Shown piece after piece: positions 36,439 to 45,825 of a stretch of DNA of 57,129 bases. The stretch comes from Paludibacteraceae bacterium (GTDB taxonomy: Bacteria > Bacteroidota > Bacteroidia > Bacteroidales > Paludibacteraceae), in NCBI GenBank assembly GCA_017401985.1, contig JAFPNK010000063.1:1-57129 (forward strand). Direction: 5' to 3'. How positions within the stretch are numbered: the stretch's first letter is position 1; every line of letters begins with the position of its first letter. Made by a program: the position numbers and the translations under genes. Under the pieces are notes generated by a model. It was not told the origin of the DNA. It searched no databases and was given only the letters and a program-made list of their open reading frames with translations.

Positions 36439-37380
36439 TTAGAGGACGTTAAGTTCTTTCAAAATAGCGGTTGTTTTGCGGACTGCAGCCTCAGACTCGT
36501 GCAGTTTAGCGCGTTCAGCCTCGCTGATATTCAACTCCAGAATCTTCTCGATACCGTTCTTACCAATGATACACGGAACACCGATGGTGATATCCTTCAT
36601 ACCGTACTCACCCTCGAGGGCAGCGGAGCAAGGAATCATCTTCTTCTGGTCCTTGATAATAGCCTCAGCTACGGAAGCAGCAGCAGCACCCGGAGCCATC
36701 CATGCACTGGTACCGAGCAGGCCGGTCAGCGTAGCACCGCCTACCATCGTGCTCTTAACTACATTCTCCAACTCCTCTTCGCTCAGGAACTCGCGAACAT
36801 TGATACCCTTATAGGTAGTGAAGCTCGTCAACGGAATCATGGTCGTATCACCGTGTCCACCGATAACGAATCCGTCTACGTCGTTTGCGTTGCACTTCAA
36901 AGCCTGGCTCAAGAAATATTTCAGACGGGCACTATCCAGCGCACCACCCATACCGATCACGCGATTGCGCGGCAACTTGAGCGCATGGAGTGTCAAATAA
37001 GCCATTGTATCCATCGGGTTAGAAACAACAACTAGAATAGCGTTCGGGCTGTACTTGAGAACCTGGTCACAAACACTCTTTACGATGCCGGCATTGACAC
37101 CAATCAACTCCTCGCGAGTCATACCCGGTTTACGGGGCAGACCGGAAGTGATAATCACTACGTCCGAACCGGCAGTGCGGCTATAGTCATTGGTGACACC
37201 TTCTACCACTGTGTCAAAACCCATGAGCTGCGCCGTTTGCATGATATCCATTGCTTTACCCTCTGCAAAACCCTCCTTGATATCAATCAGACATACTTCG
37301 TTAGCCACTTCATTAACGGCCAATACATTTGCGCAAGTAGCACCTACGTTTCCTGCGCCTACTACAGTAACTTTACTCAT
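36439..37380 (-). CDS. mdh: Malate dehydrogenase
   Basis: 313 aa, LDH-like MDH type. It interconverts malate and oxaloacetate with NAD in the cytoplasm, in the reductive fumarate branch of Bacteroidales. Motifs are the Rossmann loop GAGNVGATCAN, DIKEG at the end of beta-2 (Asp favouring NAD), GLPRKPGMTREELIGVN with the substrate arginines, VVSNPMDTM, GMGGALDSAR and the catalytic His in GGHGDT. The P-R-K-P-G-M-T-R segment separates malate from lactate dehydrogenases. It is first of the mdh-spt-SDR-ldcA operon and spt starts one base later. Confidence 0.95.
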   Translation of the reverse strand: MSKVTVVGAGNVGATCANVLAVNEVANEVCLIDIKEGFAEGKAMDIMQTAQLMGFDTVVEGVTNDYSRTAGSDVVIITSGLPRKPGMTREELIGVNAGIVKSVCDQVLKYSPNAILVVVSNPMDTMAYLTLHALKLPRNRVIGMGGALDSARLKYFLSQALKCNANDVDGFVIGGHGDTTMIPLTSFTTYKGINVREFLSEEELENVVKSTMVGGATLTGLLGTSAWMAPGAAAASVAEAIIKDQKKMIPCSAALEGEYGMKDITIGVPCIIGKNGIEKILELNISEAERAKLHESEAAVRKTTAILKELNVL

Positions 37381-37443
37381 AATGGTATAATTTTAATTAG
37401 TTAATTTTCTTAGTTATATGCACTTTAATCTTAAAAAAGCCTG

Positions 37444-37474
37444 CAAATTTACTACTTTTTTTTCAATTACGCAA
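37444..37474 (-). promoter_or_regulatory. Promoter of the mdh-spt operon
   Basis: On the minus strand: TTG in CTTG, 20 nt, TAAATTTG, about 60 bases before the mdh ATG. Confidence 0.75.
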
Positions 37475-37501
37475 GCGCGCGCGCAATTTTATGCAAAAAA
37501 T

Positions 37502-38473
37502 CTACTTTTTGCAATGCAAAACGGCTAAATATTCCTGCTCCGGTTGTCCGGGAGTGGGTATGAGTTCAATGAGAGATTTGTGGTTTTCGAACAATCCCAG
37601 AGCGGCCAAATCCATAATCGTCGAGTAGCCCGAGCGAGCTATAATATGCTTTGCACCAAGGAAAGCCTTCGCCAATTCCTCATCATTCAAATACGGCACG
37701 ATAGTTATGTTCCCTCGCCGGAACCGCGTATTGGGTCTATTCATTAGTCCTTGTACAATGAGTACACGTTCTTCGCTTCCTGCAAAGCGCTGTTTAATCT
37801 CAGCCTCCAATCTACTTCGCTGAGGTTCCAATCCGCTAAGCACCGCCACCACATCGAATGAAGGAGTAACAGCATGAGCGTATAAAGGAATGAGCGAGAA
37901 GCGACTCAACGGACCAATATAGGTAAAGACGCACGATGAAGAGGAAACCGATGACAGGTGACTCAGTTCGCCGGCAAGGCTCTTGCGGATATCTTCATAA
38001 TCCGGTACCCACACGGCATTATAGTGCTTATACACCCACGAGTGCACTCGCGATGCGAGCGGTTCAGCCCAGCGCCATCCTTGAGGTAGAAAAATACGCA
38101 ACTGGTGGGTCAGATAGATACATTCTGTAGCCGGGTTATACAATCCAAATCGATTATCGCTCACTACCCGATCAACATGTTCTTCGCGCAAGACCGCTCG
38201 AAGCATGGTATGATCTTTGATAGACCAAACTATCAAACGAGGTATAGCTTTACAAATAGCCCATACCTGTCTATTAGAACTGCTATACCTCAATTGCAGC
38301 GGCGCGAGATAGACATAGCGCAGGTTGGGAAAATGGCGGCGCAAAAGAGTGAGGCTCTCTCCGTCGCCACCTAAAATGACCTCATGCCCTTCCAACAAGA
38401 AACGATGCACCAGTGGTACACATCGGCTGGCATGTCCCAACCCCCAGTTCAATGGTGCAACAAGGACTTTCAT
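37502..38473 (-). CDS. MurG-like (GT28-type) glycosyltransferase family protein
   Basis: 323 aa. The N-terminal MKVLVAPLNWGLGHASRCVPLVHRFLLEGHEVILGG is the glycine-rich GT-B opening. The C-terminal half has the donor-binding features of the MurG/UGT class: VPYLNDEELAKAFLGAKHIIARSGYSTIMDLAALG and LIPTPGQPEQEYLA. The acceptor and sugar are unknown. An internal segment (YLTHQLRIFLP, YKHYNAVWVPDYED) resembles the conserved Bacteroidota protein group often just called glycosyltransferase. It is last of a seven-gene operon starting at 45771. The gap before it contains three 8-bp TTAGTGA-type repeats. No terminator is evident downstream. Confidence 0.75.
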   Translation of the reverse strand: MKVLVAPLNWGLGHASRCVPLVHRFLLEGHEVILGGDGESLTLLRRHFPNLRYVYLAPLQLRYSSSNRQVWAICKAIPRLIVWSIKDHTMLRAVLREEHVDRVVSDNRFGLYNPATECIYLTHQLRIFLPQGWRWAEPLASRVHSWVYKHYNAVWVPDYEDIRKSLAGELSHLSSVSSSSCVFTYIGPLSRFSLIPLYAHAVTPSFDVVAVLSGLEPQRSRLEAEIKQRFAGSEERVLIVQGLMNRPNTRFRRGNITIVPYLNDEELAKAFLGAKHIIARSGYSTIMDLAALGLFENHKSLIELIPTPGQPEQEYLAVLHCKK

Positions 38474-38499
38474 GGGTTAGTGAATTAGTGAGTTAGGCA
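38474..38499. repeat. Short 8-bp-period repeat between the radical SAM and glycosyltransferase genes
   Basis: TTAG recurs at 38477, 38485 and 38493, in the context TTAGTGAA, TTAGTGAG, TTAGGCAG. The third copy contains the stop codon of the radical SAM gene. It is like the 7-bp arrays but with period 8. Confidence 0.6.
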
Positions 38500-39260
38500 G
38501 AAATGATCACATCGTATCCTTTTTGAATCAAAGGAGCAGCTATTCGCTCCATTTCATCGGGAGAAATCTTCTCTAAATGTTCTTCGGGTGTTTGTCGATC
38601 AATGACATACATCATAATCTGTTTGGGGTGCAAAATATGCACAGCATCATACCAAGCCTCCAGCTGCTCAGGGGTGGTATTATCGATGGTTAGCCCATTA
38701 TGCTCTCCGCGCAAGAAACAGGTCTGAAGTGTAAAATCGCCCTTGAACTGCTGCAGCCATCCCATTATTCGATTTACCGTCAGTTCTTCGCTGACCGGCA
38801 TATCAATGCGCCGCATCATCTCATCCGTAGCCGCATCGAGTTTGAGGATTCGGTTATCACACAACCAAAGCGCCTCCACCACATCGGGTCTGCCCAACTG
38901 CGTAGAGTTGCTCAACACGCTCACTTTAGCCGCAGGACAATAGCGGTCACGTAATGTACATGTGTCTCGGATTATTCCGATGAAATCGGGGCGCAACGTA
39001 GGTTCCCCATTGCCGGAGAAGGTAATAACGTCCAGCACTATGCCTTCCTGCTGCAAGGCCTGCAATTTAGTCTCCAAAGCGGCGCTCACTTGCTCACGCG
39101 TAGGGAGAACCGGTTTATGAACAGGTTGATTCCATCCACATTCGCAATAGACGCAGTTGAAGGTGCATAATTTATGCTCCAGCGGCATGATCTCCATGCC
39201 GAGGCTTACTCCCAAACGCCGGCTATGTATCGGTCCATATGCGATGCTTTGAAAAAGCAT
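38493..39260 (-). CDS. Radical SAM protein (COG0731-like)
   Basis: 255 aa. The [4Fe-4S] cluster motif is CTFNCVYC (Cx3Cx2C) near residue 32. The N-terminal IAYGPIHSRRLGVSLGMEIMP and the FSGNGEPTLRPDF glycine-rich SAM-binding motif (GGE-like) are typical of a widely conserved small radical SAM group. VSVLSNSTQLGRPDVVEAL is also conserved. The substrate is unknown; related proteins are annotated near wybutosine or molybdenum-cofactor enzymes without proof. It is in an operon between dnaG and the glycosyltransferase. Confidence 0.87.
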   Translation of the reverse strand: MLFQSIAYGPIHSRRLGVSLGMEIMPLEHKLCTFNCVYCECGWNQPVHKPVLPTREQVSAALETKLQALQQEGIVLDVITFSGNGEPTLRPDFIGIIRDTCTLRDRYCPAAKVSVLSNSTQLGRPDVVEALWLCDNRILKLDAATDEMMRRIDMPVSEELTVNRIMGWLQQFKGDFTLQTCFLRGEHNGLTIDNTTPEQLEAWYDAVHILHPKQIMMYVIDRQTPEEHLEKISPDEMERIAAPLIQKGYDVIISA

Positions 39261-39284
39261 GGATGTAATTGAGTTACTATTCGT

Positions 39285-41186
39285 TTATATATTGATTACC
39301 CGATTGCCGAGCACTTTGCATATATCATTGCGATCTTGGAGCAACTTGGGCTGATGTGCCAAAAGAGCCATCTGTTTGTTCCAATCATTATCCTGCTGCG
39401 CTTGTTTCAGCTCCGCATCCAATTGCTCAATCTGCATATTGATAACCGTCAGTTTGATCTCAAACAGCAATCTTGTCACCAGTTGCCCCATTTGCGTTTT
39501 GTCGGTTGTCGACTGCACAAATTGATATTTCTCCGCTATCATCTCAATGGCCGTTGCACTCACCTGCGGATCCGGATGGAATTTATAGAACGATTCAGCC
39601 TTAAAGCCCTTGTCTTGATAATGCCGTTTGTACTCATCTATGATGGTTTGGTAAATGGGATTTGGCGCTTTGATTTCATCCGCCTCCAGCGAATATATGA
39701 TCACTTCACCGATGGCGTAACGCGTGTCGCCTATCTCGACCTGTTGCTCGCCGTAACGGACAATCAACTGTATAAGATTATAATAATTCTGCTCCAGCGG
39801 ACTAATTGGTTTAGGTAATTCAACCTGTTCTTTTTCCTCTTTTTTCGGTTGCTCCGGAGCAGATTTTTTACGCAGTTTCAACACTTCCACCGTGAGCACT
39901 TTCTCGCTCATATGCAGTCGTTCCGCCGTATCTTTGATATAGACCTGACGGGTGATTATATCCGGAATGATAGCGATGGAAGCGGTGATATCCTTAATCA
40001 GTTCTGCTCGTTTGAACGGATCCTCTCCTGCATCTTTACTCAGCAGTGCGGATTTGAAACGAATGAAGTCCGTCTGGTGCTCCTCTATATATCGGATAAA
40101 CTCGGTGGAATCGTGGTTTTGCGCATAACTATCGGGGTCTTCCCCATCGGGCAGCAACACCACTTTGACATTGAATCCGGCCTCCAAAAACATGTCTATA
40201 CCTCGCAGCGCGGCATGTATGCCGGCAGCATCGCCATCATACAATACCGTGATATTGCTTGTGAAGCGTTTGATGAGCCATATCTGCGGTTTGGTAAGAG
40301 CTGTACCTCCACTCGCCACCACGTTCTCAATGCCGGACTGATACATAGAGATCACATCCATCTGTCCCTCTACCAGATAGCACATATCCGCGCGGGCAAT
40401 GGCCTGTTTGGCTTGAAAAAGTCCGTACAACTCGTTCGTTTTGGAGTAAATGAGCGAGTCGGGCGAATTGACATATTTGCCAACGTTATCTTTCTTTTTG
40501 AGAATACGTCCGGCGAAAGCAACCGGTTTGCCACTTACCGTGAAGATTGGAAACATAACACGGTCACGGAAACGGTCATAGAGTCGTCCGTCCTCACTCT
40601 TGCCCACCACACCGACACCAATTCGGGTATCTACGTTATTGACAATATACTCCTCCTTGAAACCTTCTTTTTTCAATGCAGCGGCCAGAGGATTTCCTTT
40701 TTCGGGCGAGTAGCCGAGCTGATACTTACGGATGATATCATCGCGCAATCCTCGCTCGCGAAAATATTTGAGTCCTATAGCCTGTCCTTCCGGTGTATCC
40801 CATAATTGCCGCTGGAACCACTTATTGGCAAAGTCGTTGACTACAAACATCGATTCGCGGTTGTCTTGCCGCTGCTGTTCCTCCTTGGTCAGTTCACGTT
40901 CCTCAATCTCTATGTGGTATTTTTTTCCTAACTGCTTGAGTGCCTCTACATAACTGCACTGCTCTATCTCCATAATGAAACCGACCGCGTTACCGCTCAC
41001 GCCACAACCAAAACACTTATAGATACCTTTGGAAGGGCTGACGGTGAATGAACCCGTTTTCTCGTTATGGAAAGGACACAAGCCGATCAAGTTTGCACCG
41101 CGTTTGCGCAAGGTGACATAGTCGGCAACGACTTCTTCTATTTTCGCTGCCGCATTGATTTTCTCTATGGTTTCGTGAGGAATCAA
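39285..41186 (-). CDS. dnaG: DNA primase
   Basis: 633 aa, typical for Bacteroidota. It makes RNA primers for DNA replication. The N-terminal zinc ribbon is CPFHNEKTGSFTVSPSKGIY followed by CFGCG (Cys, His, Cys, Cys). The RNA-polymerase core contains YSPEKG and RVMFPIF. The TOPRIM domain shows LVEGQMDV and LYDGDAAG with catalytic acidic residues. The C-terminal helicase-binding region is helical (QQVEIGDTRYAIGEVIIYSLEADE...). The start is a TTG: an in-frame TAA lies five codons upstream and the next ATG is far inside the zinc domain. The upstream gap is a 7-bp repeat array. Confidence 0.96.
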   Translation of the reverse strand: MIPHETIEKINAAAKIEEVVADYVTLRKRGANLIGLCPFHNEKTGSFTVSPSKGIYKCFGCGVSGNAVGFIMEIEQCSYVEALKQLGKKYHIEIEERELTKEEQQRQDNRESMFVVNDFANKWFQRQLWDTPEGQAIGLKYFRERGLRDDIIRKYQLGYSPEKGNPLAAALKKEGFKEEYIVNNVDTRIGVGVVGKSEDGRLYDRFRDRVMFPIFTVSGKPVAFAGRILKKKDNVGKYVNSPDSLIYSKTNELYGLFQAKQAIARADMCYLVEGQMDVISMYQSGIENVVASGGTALTKPQIWLIKRFTSNITVLYDGDAAGIHAALRGIDMFLEAGFNVKVVLLPDGEDPDSYAQNHDSTEFIRYIEEHQTDFIRFKSALLSKDAGEDPFKRAELIKDITASIAIIPDIITRQVYIKDTAERLHMSEKVLTVEVLKLRKKSAPEQPKKEEKEQVELPKPISPLEQNYYNLIQLIVRYGEQQVEIGDTRYAIGEVIIYSLEADEIKAPNPIYQTIIDEYKRHYQDKGFKAESFYKFHPDPQVSATAIEMIAEKYQFVQSTTDKTQMGQLVTRLLFEIKLTVINMQIEQLDAELKQAQQDNDWNKQMALLAHQPKLLQDRNDICKVLGNRVINI

Positions 41187-41189
41187 GAC

Positions 41190-41224
41190 TTTTACTGTTT
41201 AGTCGTTTACCATTTACGATTTAC
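41190..41224. repeat. Heptanucleotide repeat array before dnaG
   Basis: Read on the coding (minus) strand there are five 7-bp units of the form GTAAATC or GTAAATG, becoming degenerate towards dnaG. The first contains the stop of the upstream barrel gene and the array ends three bases before the dnaG TTG. Confidence 0.75.
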
Positions 41225-41937
41225 TTGTACCAAAGGTACATACCTACCTTGATAGACCATTGGTCGAGTCGACCACGGGTATATCGATCATCCAACGATG
41301 CACTGAACTTCTGCTCTTTATACGGATTAATCAATCCGAAGTCGTATCCTCCGCGCAGGAAATAGCGCTGGTATTGGAAGCCTGCACCGAGCCCCCATGT
41401 GATATTGAGATGGCGAAGCGGGTCGGAAGTCTCATAGCGATTGGAAAGCACAGATGTACGGTTAATGGAACCATCAAAGTTCTGTATCTCTGTATCTAAA
41501 CGATCTTTGAAAGCCACACTGTACTGAAGAGACGGACCAGTATACAGCATTAGATAGGTCTCCTTAGCCACCTCAAATTTATATTGCCAATCCACAAATA
41601 GTTCAAATTCGTGATAGGTTGTCACCGTACGCATACGAGGATAATTGGTAATACCAGTTGTCTTCCAAGCGGAATGTCCGGCTGCGAATGTGTAATTGAT
41701 TCCTACCGTGCTACCAAAACCGGCCACATAAGTAGCATCATACACGACACCAACCTTCAATCCATTCAGTTTTGTTACATTCATCAACGAATCTTTTGGA
41801 AGCAGCAAAGCATCGTTTTGCCTCAAAATAGGTTGTGCCCATCCAATTTGGAATCCAAGTCCGCTTTTAGGCATCTCTTTTGCCCATGCGCCCATAGCAA
41901 GACAAGCTATGACAATCGCTAAAAATACTTTTTTCAT
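41221..41937 (-). CDS. Small outer-membrane beta-barrel protein
   Basis: 238 aa. The signal peptide is MKKVFLAIVIACLAMGAWA. The mature protein alternates strands and short loops (LGFQIGWAQPILR, GSTVGINYTF, FELFVDWQYKFE, YLMLYTGPSLQY, QYQRYFLRGGYDFGL) and ends with the aromatic strand WSIKVGMYLWYK typical of outer-membrane barrels, probably eight strands. The size and context are like PorT of type IX secretion, but I do not see the PorT sequence signature, so I leave it unnamed. It lies between the OstA-family gene and dnaG in the operon. Confidence 0.72.
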   Translation of the reverse strand: MKKVFLAIVIACLAMGAWAKEMPKSGLGFQIGWAQPILRQNDALLLPKDSLMNVTKLNGLKVGVVYDATYVAGFGSTVGINYTFAAGHSAWKTTGITNYPRMRTVTTYHEFELFVDWQYKFEVAKETYLMLYTGPSLQYSVAFKDRLDTEIQNFDGSINRTSVLSNRYETSDPLRHLNITWGLGAGFQYQRYFLRGGYDFGLINPYKEQKFSASLDDRYTRGRLDQWSIKVGMYLWYK

Positions 41938-41949
41938 ATTGCAATATTA

Positions 41950-43503
41950 TTATTTTTGTACTTTTCTAAACACATCATCCGGCCCGGTTGGTCTCACATC
42001 ATCCGCCCAGAAGAACAGCGCCAGTTTATCAGCTCCGGACGGTATTTTATCCATGGGATAAAGCACACCGGTCGTTTCTTTGGTAAAACGAATATGATGA
42101 ATCTCCTGATTCTCCACGTAGATACGAATAAAACTACTCTCAGTAGTATTGATTCCCACATACTCGCCATCATCCTGCTTGGGGTAATAAATGGTCAGCG
42201 CATTGCCGCTCATATCAATCAGTTTCACTTCGCCATCATTCAAATAAGCGGTCACTTCTTTTCCACTCATCTGGTTGTAGAAGTTAACAGAATCTTCCAT
42301 CACGCAGAGCGCATTACCGTAGCCTACCGCATGCTCCACCGTTCCGTCAACCAGAAAAACAATCATACTATCTGCCGACAACTGCTGGTTCTCGCTCCAG
42401 CAGATGGGTTTCCTATACAGGTGCATGGTTGAATCAGAGCCCATATAGATCAGCGAATCGCAAGTCATCTGCATATCATCCCGATACACTCGCACCCCGT
42501 AATGCCCTCTCACTCGGCGATAAGTGCTATCCATAAGCGCACTATCGGTATAGTTCATCTCCTCCGTAAACAATGTATCCGCATGGATATACGTATAATG
42601 CACAGAGTCAGACCAATCGACCATCAATGCGCTGTCAGTGGCATACCCGCGGTTGTGCTCTTCCCACATCTGGCCATACTCACCGTAGAGCGTGATTTGC
42701 TCTGCTGAGTCTACCATCTGCATATTGCCCAATACTTGTCCGAAACCGATGCGCTTGTCATAATAGATAGTATCACCCGTCATAAGATTGCCATCCGCAT
42801 GATGCACCACCGACCGATCCAACAACATAGACTGCTCGGTGTCAGTGTTATACCATCCTCGCGAAGACGTGATATCCGTCTCCTCTTCATATACTATCTG
42901 CGTCGGACTGACGATATCTGCCACTTTGGTATCCGTGTTATACAACAACGTGTCACTCGTCAATACAAATCGCGGATTGGTAAGAACCACTGTCTTGCTA
43001 AACACCGCCTGCTTGGTTTTCGGCCGGTAGTTACCGCGCACAGATGTGAGAGTATTGAGCGTATCTTTCACTTCCCCTCCGGTATAGTAGTATGCTACCC
43101 CTTCCATACGGTCATAATTCAGACTATCCGTAGTTAATATCGTTGGGTTCTCATTCGCTTTTCCATGCACAAGTGACACATGTCTCCGCAATCGCGCTAA
43201 CTTGGTATTCCCGTCATAAAAGAGCAGGTCACCAAATCCCTGCAATGTATCTCCTTGCACAAAACGCACGTGTCCGAAGGCATCCAAGGAATTGGTGTTT
43301 TCGTAAAAATAGGCACTGTCACAATACATCAGCGCTTCATCATGCCGAAAAACCACATTGCCTTTCAAAATCTGGGCATGAGCTATACGCAGTTCATCAT
43401 AACTAAGGTTCTCCGCTCGCTCCAAATAGACCATTGTCTGGGAGGAAAGGGAATGCGGAAAAAGAAACATGGACAAAAGACCGAATACTATCGGTCGAAT
43501 CAT
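41950..43503 (-). CDS. OstA/LptA-like protein
   Basis: 517 aa from the ATG at 43503, chosen because MIRPIVFGLLSMFLFPHSLSSQ is a clean signal peptide. An upstream ATG at 43530 would add nine residues, two of them acidic. The body is a run of repeated beta-jellyroll strands of the OstA type: LKGNVVFRHDEALMYCDSAYF, FGHVRFVQGDTLQGFGDLLFYDG, and MTGDTIYYDKRIGFGQVLGNMQM. Such proteins form the periplasmic bridge that carries lipopolysaccharide (LptA and the N-domain of LptD). The Bacteroidota version is long and its exact role is unproven. It lies 36 bp behind surA, consistent with envelope assembly. Confidence 0.82.
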   Translation of the reverse strand: MIRPIVFGLLSMFLFPHSLSSQTMVYLERAENLSYDELRIAHAQILKGNVVFRHDEALMYCDSAYFYENTNSLDAFGHVRFVQGDTLQGFGDLLFYDGNTKLARLRRHVSLVHGKANENPTILTTDSLNYDRMEGVAYYYTGGEVKDTLNTLTSVRGNYRPKTKQAVFSKTVVLTNPRFVLTSDTLLYNTDTKVADIVSPTQIVYEEETDITSSRGWYNTDTEQSMLLDRSVVHHADGNLMTGDTIYYDKRIGFGQVLGNMQMVDSAEQITLYGEYGQMWEEHNRGYATDSALMVDWSDSVHYTYIHADTLFTEEMNYTDSALMDSTYRRVRGHYGVRVYRDDMQMTCDSLIYMGSDSTMHLYRKPICWSENQQLSADSMIVFLVDGTVEHAVGYGNALCVMEDSVNFYNQMSGKEVTAYLNDGEVKLIDMSGNALTIYYPKQDDGEYVGINTTESSFIRIYVENQEIHHIRFTKETTGVLYPMDKIPSGADKLALFFWADDVRPTGPDDVFRKVQK

Positions 43504-43539
43504 TTTGGTATGTTTCCTTTCCTCGAACATAATGAGCGT

Positions 43540-44892
43540 TTAATCATGAATCCATCCCGGGTACTCAAAATCACAACCCTGCCACCCCGGAGCAATCTGA
43601 ATGAAAGTGGTCTGCTGCTTCTTCAATATCCATTTCTGTAAGAACTCAGCGCTCATTTTTTGCTCCAGCATCGCCTTGATTGTTTGGAAGTCGTCCGTGA
43701 GATTCGCACGATGGACATCTGTTTTTTTCTTCACCCGAACGATAGCACAGACCTCGCGATTCTTGGTCTGATCCATCATCACAAACGGTTGAGAAATCTC
43801 TCCTTCTTGAAGATTGTATATCTGCTTTGCAATCTCCGGCGCCAATTCCTGGTATTCAAACTGGCTACCTCCTGTATTCGGATTAATCATCAAGCCGGCA
43901 TTCATCACCGTGTTTTTATCTTCGGAGAAACGAATAACCGCCTGCTCAAATTGCAAGCTGTCCGCCACAACCAGTTGGCGAATACTATCCAGTTTGTTGA
44001 TGGCGTTGATTTTATCCGTAGCGCTGATGCGCGGCCGCAGCAGGATGTGACGGCAATTGATACGCTCGCCTTTTTTCTCAATCAGTTGAATAATATGATA
44101 CCCGTACTCCGTCTGAACAATACGGCTGACGCGTCTTGGGTCGTTTAAGTTAAATGCCACATCGGCGAATTCGGTCACCAATTGTCCGCGTCCTACAAAT
44201 CCCAGTTCACCACCACGCTTGGCACTCTCCGTGTCTTCGGAATAGAGTCGCGCTAACATTCCAAAATCCGCACTGCCGTTCTGCACACGTTCGGTGAACT
44301 CGCGCAAACGCTGTTTGATGCGCTCTATCTCCTCCACCGGCACAGGGGGCTCGAAACTCAGGATCTGCACCTCCACTTGCGCGGGCATCATCGGAATAGA
44401 ATCCATCGGTAGCGAATTGTAATAACGCCGAATGTCGGCCGGAGTCGGTTTGATATCCGCTGTCAGCCGCTGCTGCATCTGCTGAATAATCATCTGATTA
44501 CGCACAGTCGTCATCAGTTCTTCGCGTATCTCACTGGTCGGTTTGCGGAAATACTCCTCCATCTTCTCTTTCGAGCCGATTTGGTTGATATAATAATTGA
44601 TACGCATATCCACCTGATGGCTCACCGTCGATTCGTTGGCATCAATCGAATCGATTACCGCTTGGTGCAGGAACAGTTTCTGAATAGCTAACTGCTCGGG
44701 GATGATACAATATGGGTCTCCTGCTATCTGCTGTCCTTCGTATAGCCATCTCAACCGCTCTTCCTCTACCTCAGAACGTAGGATTGCCTCATCGCCGACC
44801 ACCCAAATCACCTCATCTATTACTCCTTGAGCCTGCACCATAAGACTAATGAGAAGGCAGATGAACAAACTATTTCGTTTTAACGCACTCAT
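43540..44892 (-). CDS. surA: SurA-like periplasmic peptidyl-prolyl isomerase/chaperone
   Basis: 450 aa. The signal peptide is MSALKRNSLFICLLISLMVQAQG. An N-terminal SurA chaperone domain begins VIDEVIWVVGDEAILRSEVEEE. Two parvulin-like regions follow. The first has MMPAQVEVQILSF ... GSADFGMLARLYSED with GGELGFVGRGQLVTEFADVAFNL and VQTEYGYHIIQLIEK. The second has CRHILLRP ... FEQAVIRFSED. It assists folding of outer-membrane barrels in the periplasm. It overlaps neither neighbour; the gaps are 12 bp upstream and 36 bp downstream. Confidence 0.92.
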   Translation of the reverse strand: MSALKRNSLFICLLISLMVQAQGVIDEVIWVVGDEAILRSEVEEERLRWLYEGQQIAGDPYCIIPEQLAIQKLFLHQAVIDSIDANESTVSHQVDMRINYYINQIGSKEKMEEYFRKPTSEIREELMTTVRNQMIIQQMQQRLTADIKPTPADIRRYYNSLPMDSIPMMPAQVEVQILSFEPPVPVEEIERIKQRLREFTERVQNGSADFGMLARLYSEDTESAKRGGELGFVGRGQLVTEFADVAFNLNDPRRVSRIVQTEYGYHIIQLIEKKGERINCRHILLRPRISATDKINAINKLDSIRQLVVADSLQFEQAVIRFSEDKNTVMNAGLMINPNTGGSQFEYQELAPEIAKQIYNLQEGEISQPFVMMDQTKNREVCAIVRVKKKTDVHRANLTDDFQTIKAMLEQKMSAEFLQKWILKKQQTTFIQIAPGWQGCDFEYPGWIHD

Positions 44893-44904
44893 ACCAACTG
44901 ATTA

Positions 44905-45771
44905 TTATTCGTTATAAAAATTCACTTTCTTATCTTGTATCGCTTCGTTATACAACCGTTCGCGCTCTTTTTGCAAGAACTCCACCTGCCGCGCGTTGAG
45001 GATCATTTTTTCTATCTCCGGCCGCGCATATTCAATTGGCATTTGCGCACCGAGGAGATGTTTCTCTGTAACCTGAAGGATGTATATCTGAAGCGAATCT
45101 GACGCCTCTATCTGATTTTTGTTTTTCAGCGCTGTTTCCAGTTCGGCACGCTCGATAGGTATATGAGCCATCATTTCGGTAGTCGTCATCCATTTGTTGG
45201 TAAACAACTCATAGCCACTCGCATTCTGATAGGCATATTTCTCGATAGCATCTAACTTATCCTCCTTCAGATTACCGTTAGCCTCTTTTACCTCAGCCAG
45301 CATTTTTTTCAATTGCGGCAGTTTCGGAGCATCCAGCGGAACCACTAACAGCAAACCCTTCAGTATGCTTTCGTCCAATTGGAAACGATCCGGCATCTGC
45401 AGATACACTTGCTCGACCATGGTGTCAGACACTGTCTTTGGCATACGCCGCTCCACCAGATAGGCCTCATACGCCTGCGCGTACAGCGTGCGCCTATAGT
45501 CCTCCACCATCTGCTCCATCTCGGAGATGGCATGCGACTTAGCCGCTTCGTAAAGCAAGATATCTTTTGCCCACTGACTGATATATTGCTGCGCCACACG
45601 CAGGCTATCCTCACTTGACATTCCGACCGTCAACGAATCCAAGGTCGAACGGTATATATAATTACCATTCAACTCCACTACCGCTCCAACGCGTTGTTTT
45701 TTCTCCAATGCTGTACAAGCGCCACACAACAAGCATGCCAAGAGTACAGATACTATTCCAATTTTTTTCAT
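44905..45771 (-). CDS. SurA-like lipoprotein lacking an evident parvulin domain
   Basis: 288 aa from the ATG at 45771. An upstream in-frame start at 45819 is rejected because it lies in the promoter. The lipobox is LLCGAC, with Cys19 lipidated. Then VGAVVELNGNYIYRSTLDSL resembles the start of a SurA N-domain, and helices follow (AAKSHAISEMEQMVEDYRRTLYAQAYEAYLVE). I see no parvulin motif in the C-terminal half. It probably acts as a periplasmic chaperone next to surA. It is first of the operon that runs to 37502. Downstream of ribD by 54 bp, but it has its own promoter in the gap. Confidence 0.75.
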   Translation of the reverse strand: MKKIGIVSVLLACLLCGACTALEKKQRVGAVVELNGNYIYRSTLDSLTVGMSSEDSLRVAQQYISQWAKDILLYEAAKSHAISEMEQMVEDYRRTLYAQAYEAYLVERRMPKTVSDTMVEQVYLQMPDRFQLDESILKGLLLVVPLDAPKLPQLKKMLAEVKEANGNLKEDKLDAIEKYAYQNASGYELFTNKWMTTTEMMAHIPIERAELETALKNKNQIEASDSLQIYILQVTEKHLLGAQMPIEYARPEIEKMILNARQVEFLQKERERLYNEAIQDKKVNFYNE

Positions 45772-45788
45772 ATTACGCAAATTTGGTG

Positions 45789-45820
45789 CAAAGGTACAGA
45801 AAATTTTGCATATATGCAAA
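45789..45820 (-). promoter_or_regulatory. Promoter of the surA-ostA-dnaG operon
   Basis: On the minus strand: TTTG, 20 nt, TACCTTTG, about 17 bases before the ATG at 45771. The -33 box lies five bases past the ribD stop codon. Confidence 0.75.
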
Positions 45821-45825
45821 TTTTT

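Noticed and set aside
41221-41937. Naming the small barrel gene porT
   Set aside because: Size and context fit, but I do not see the PorT sequence signature.
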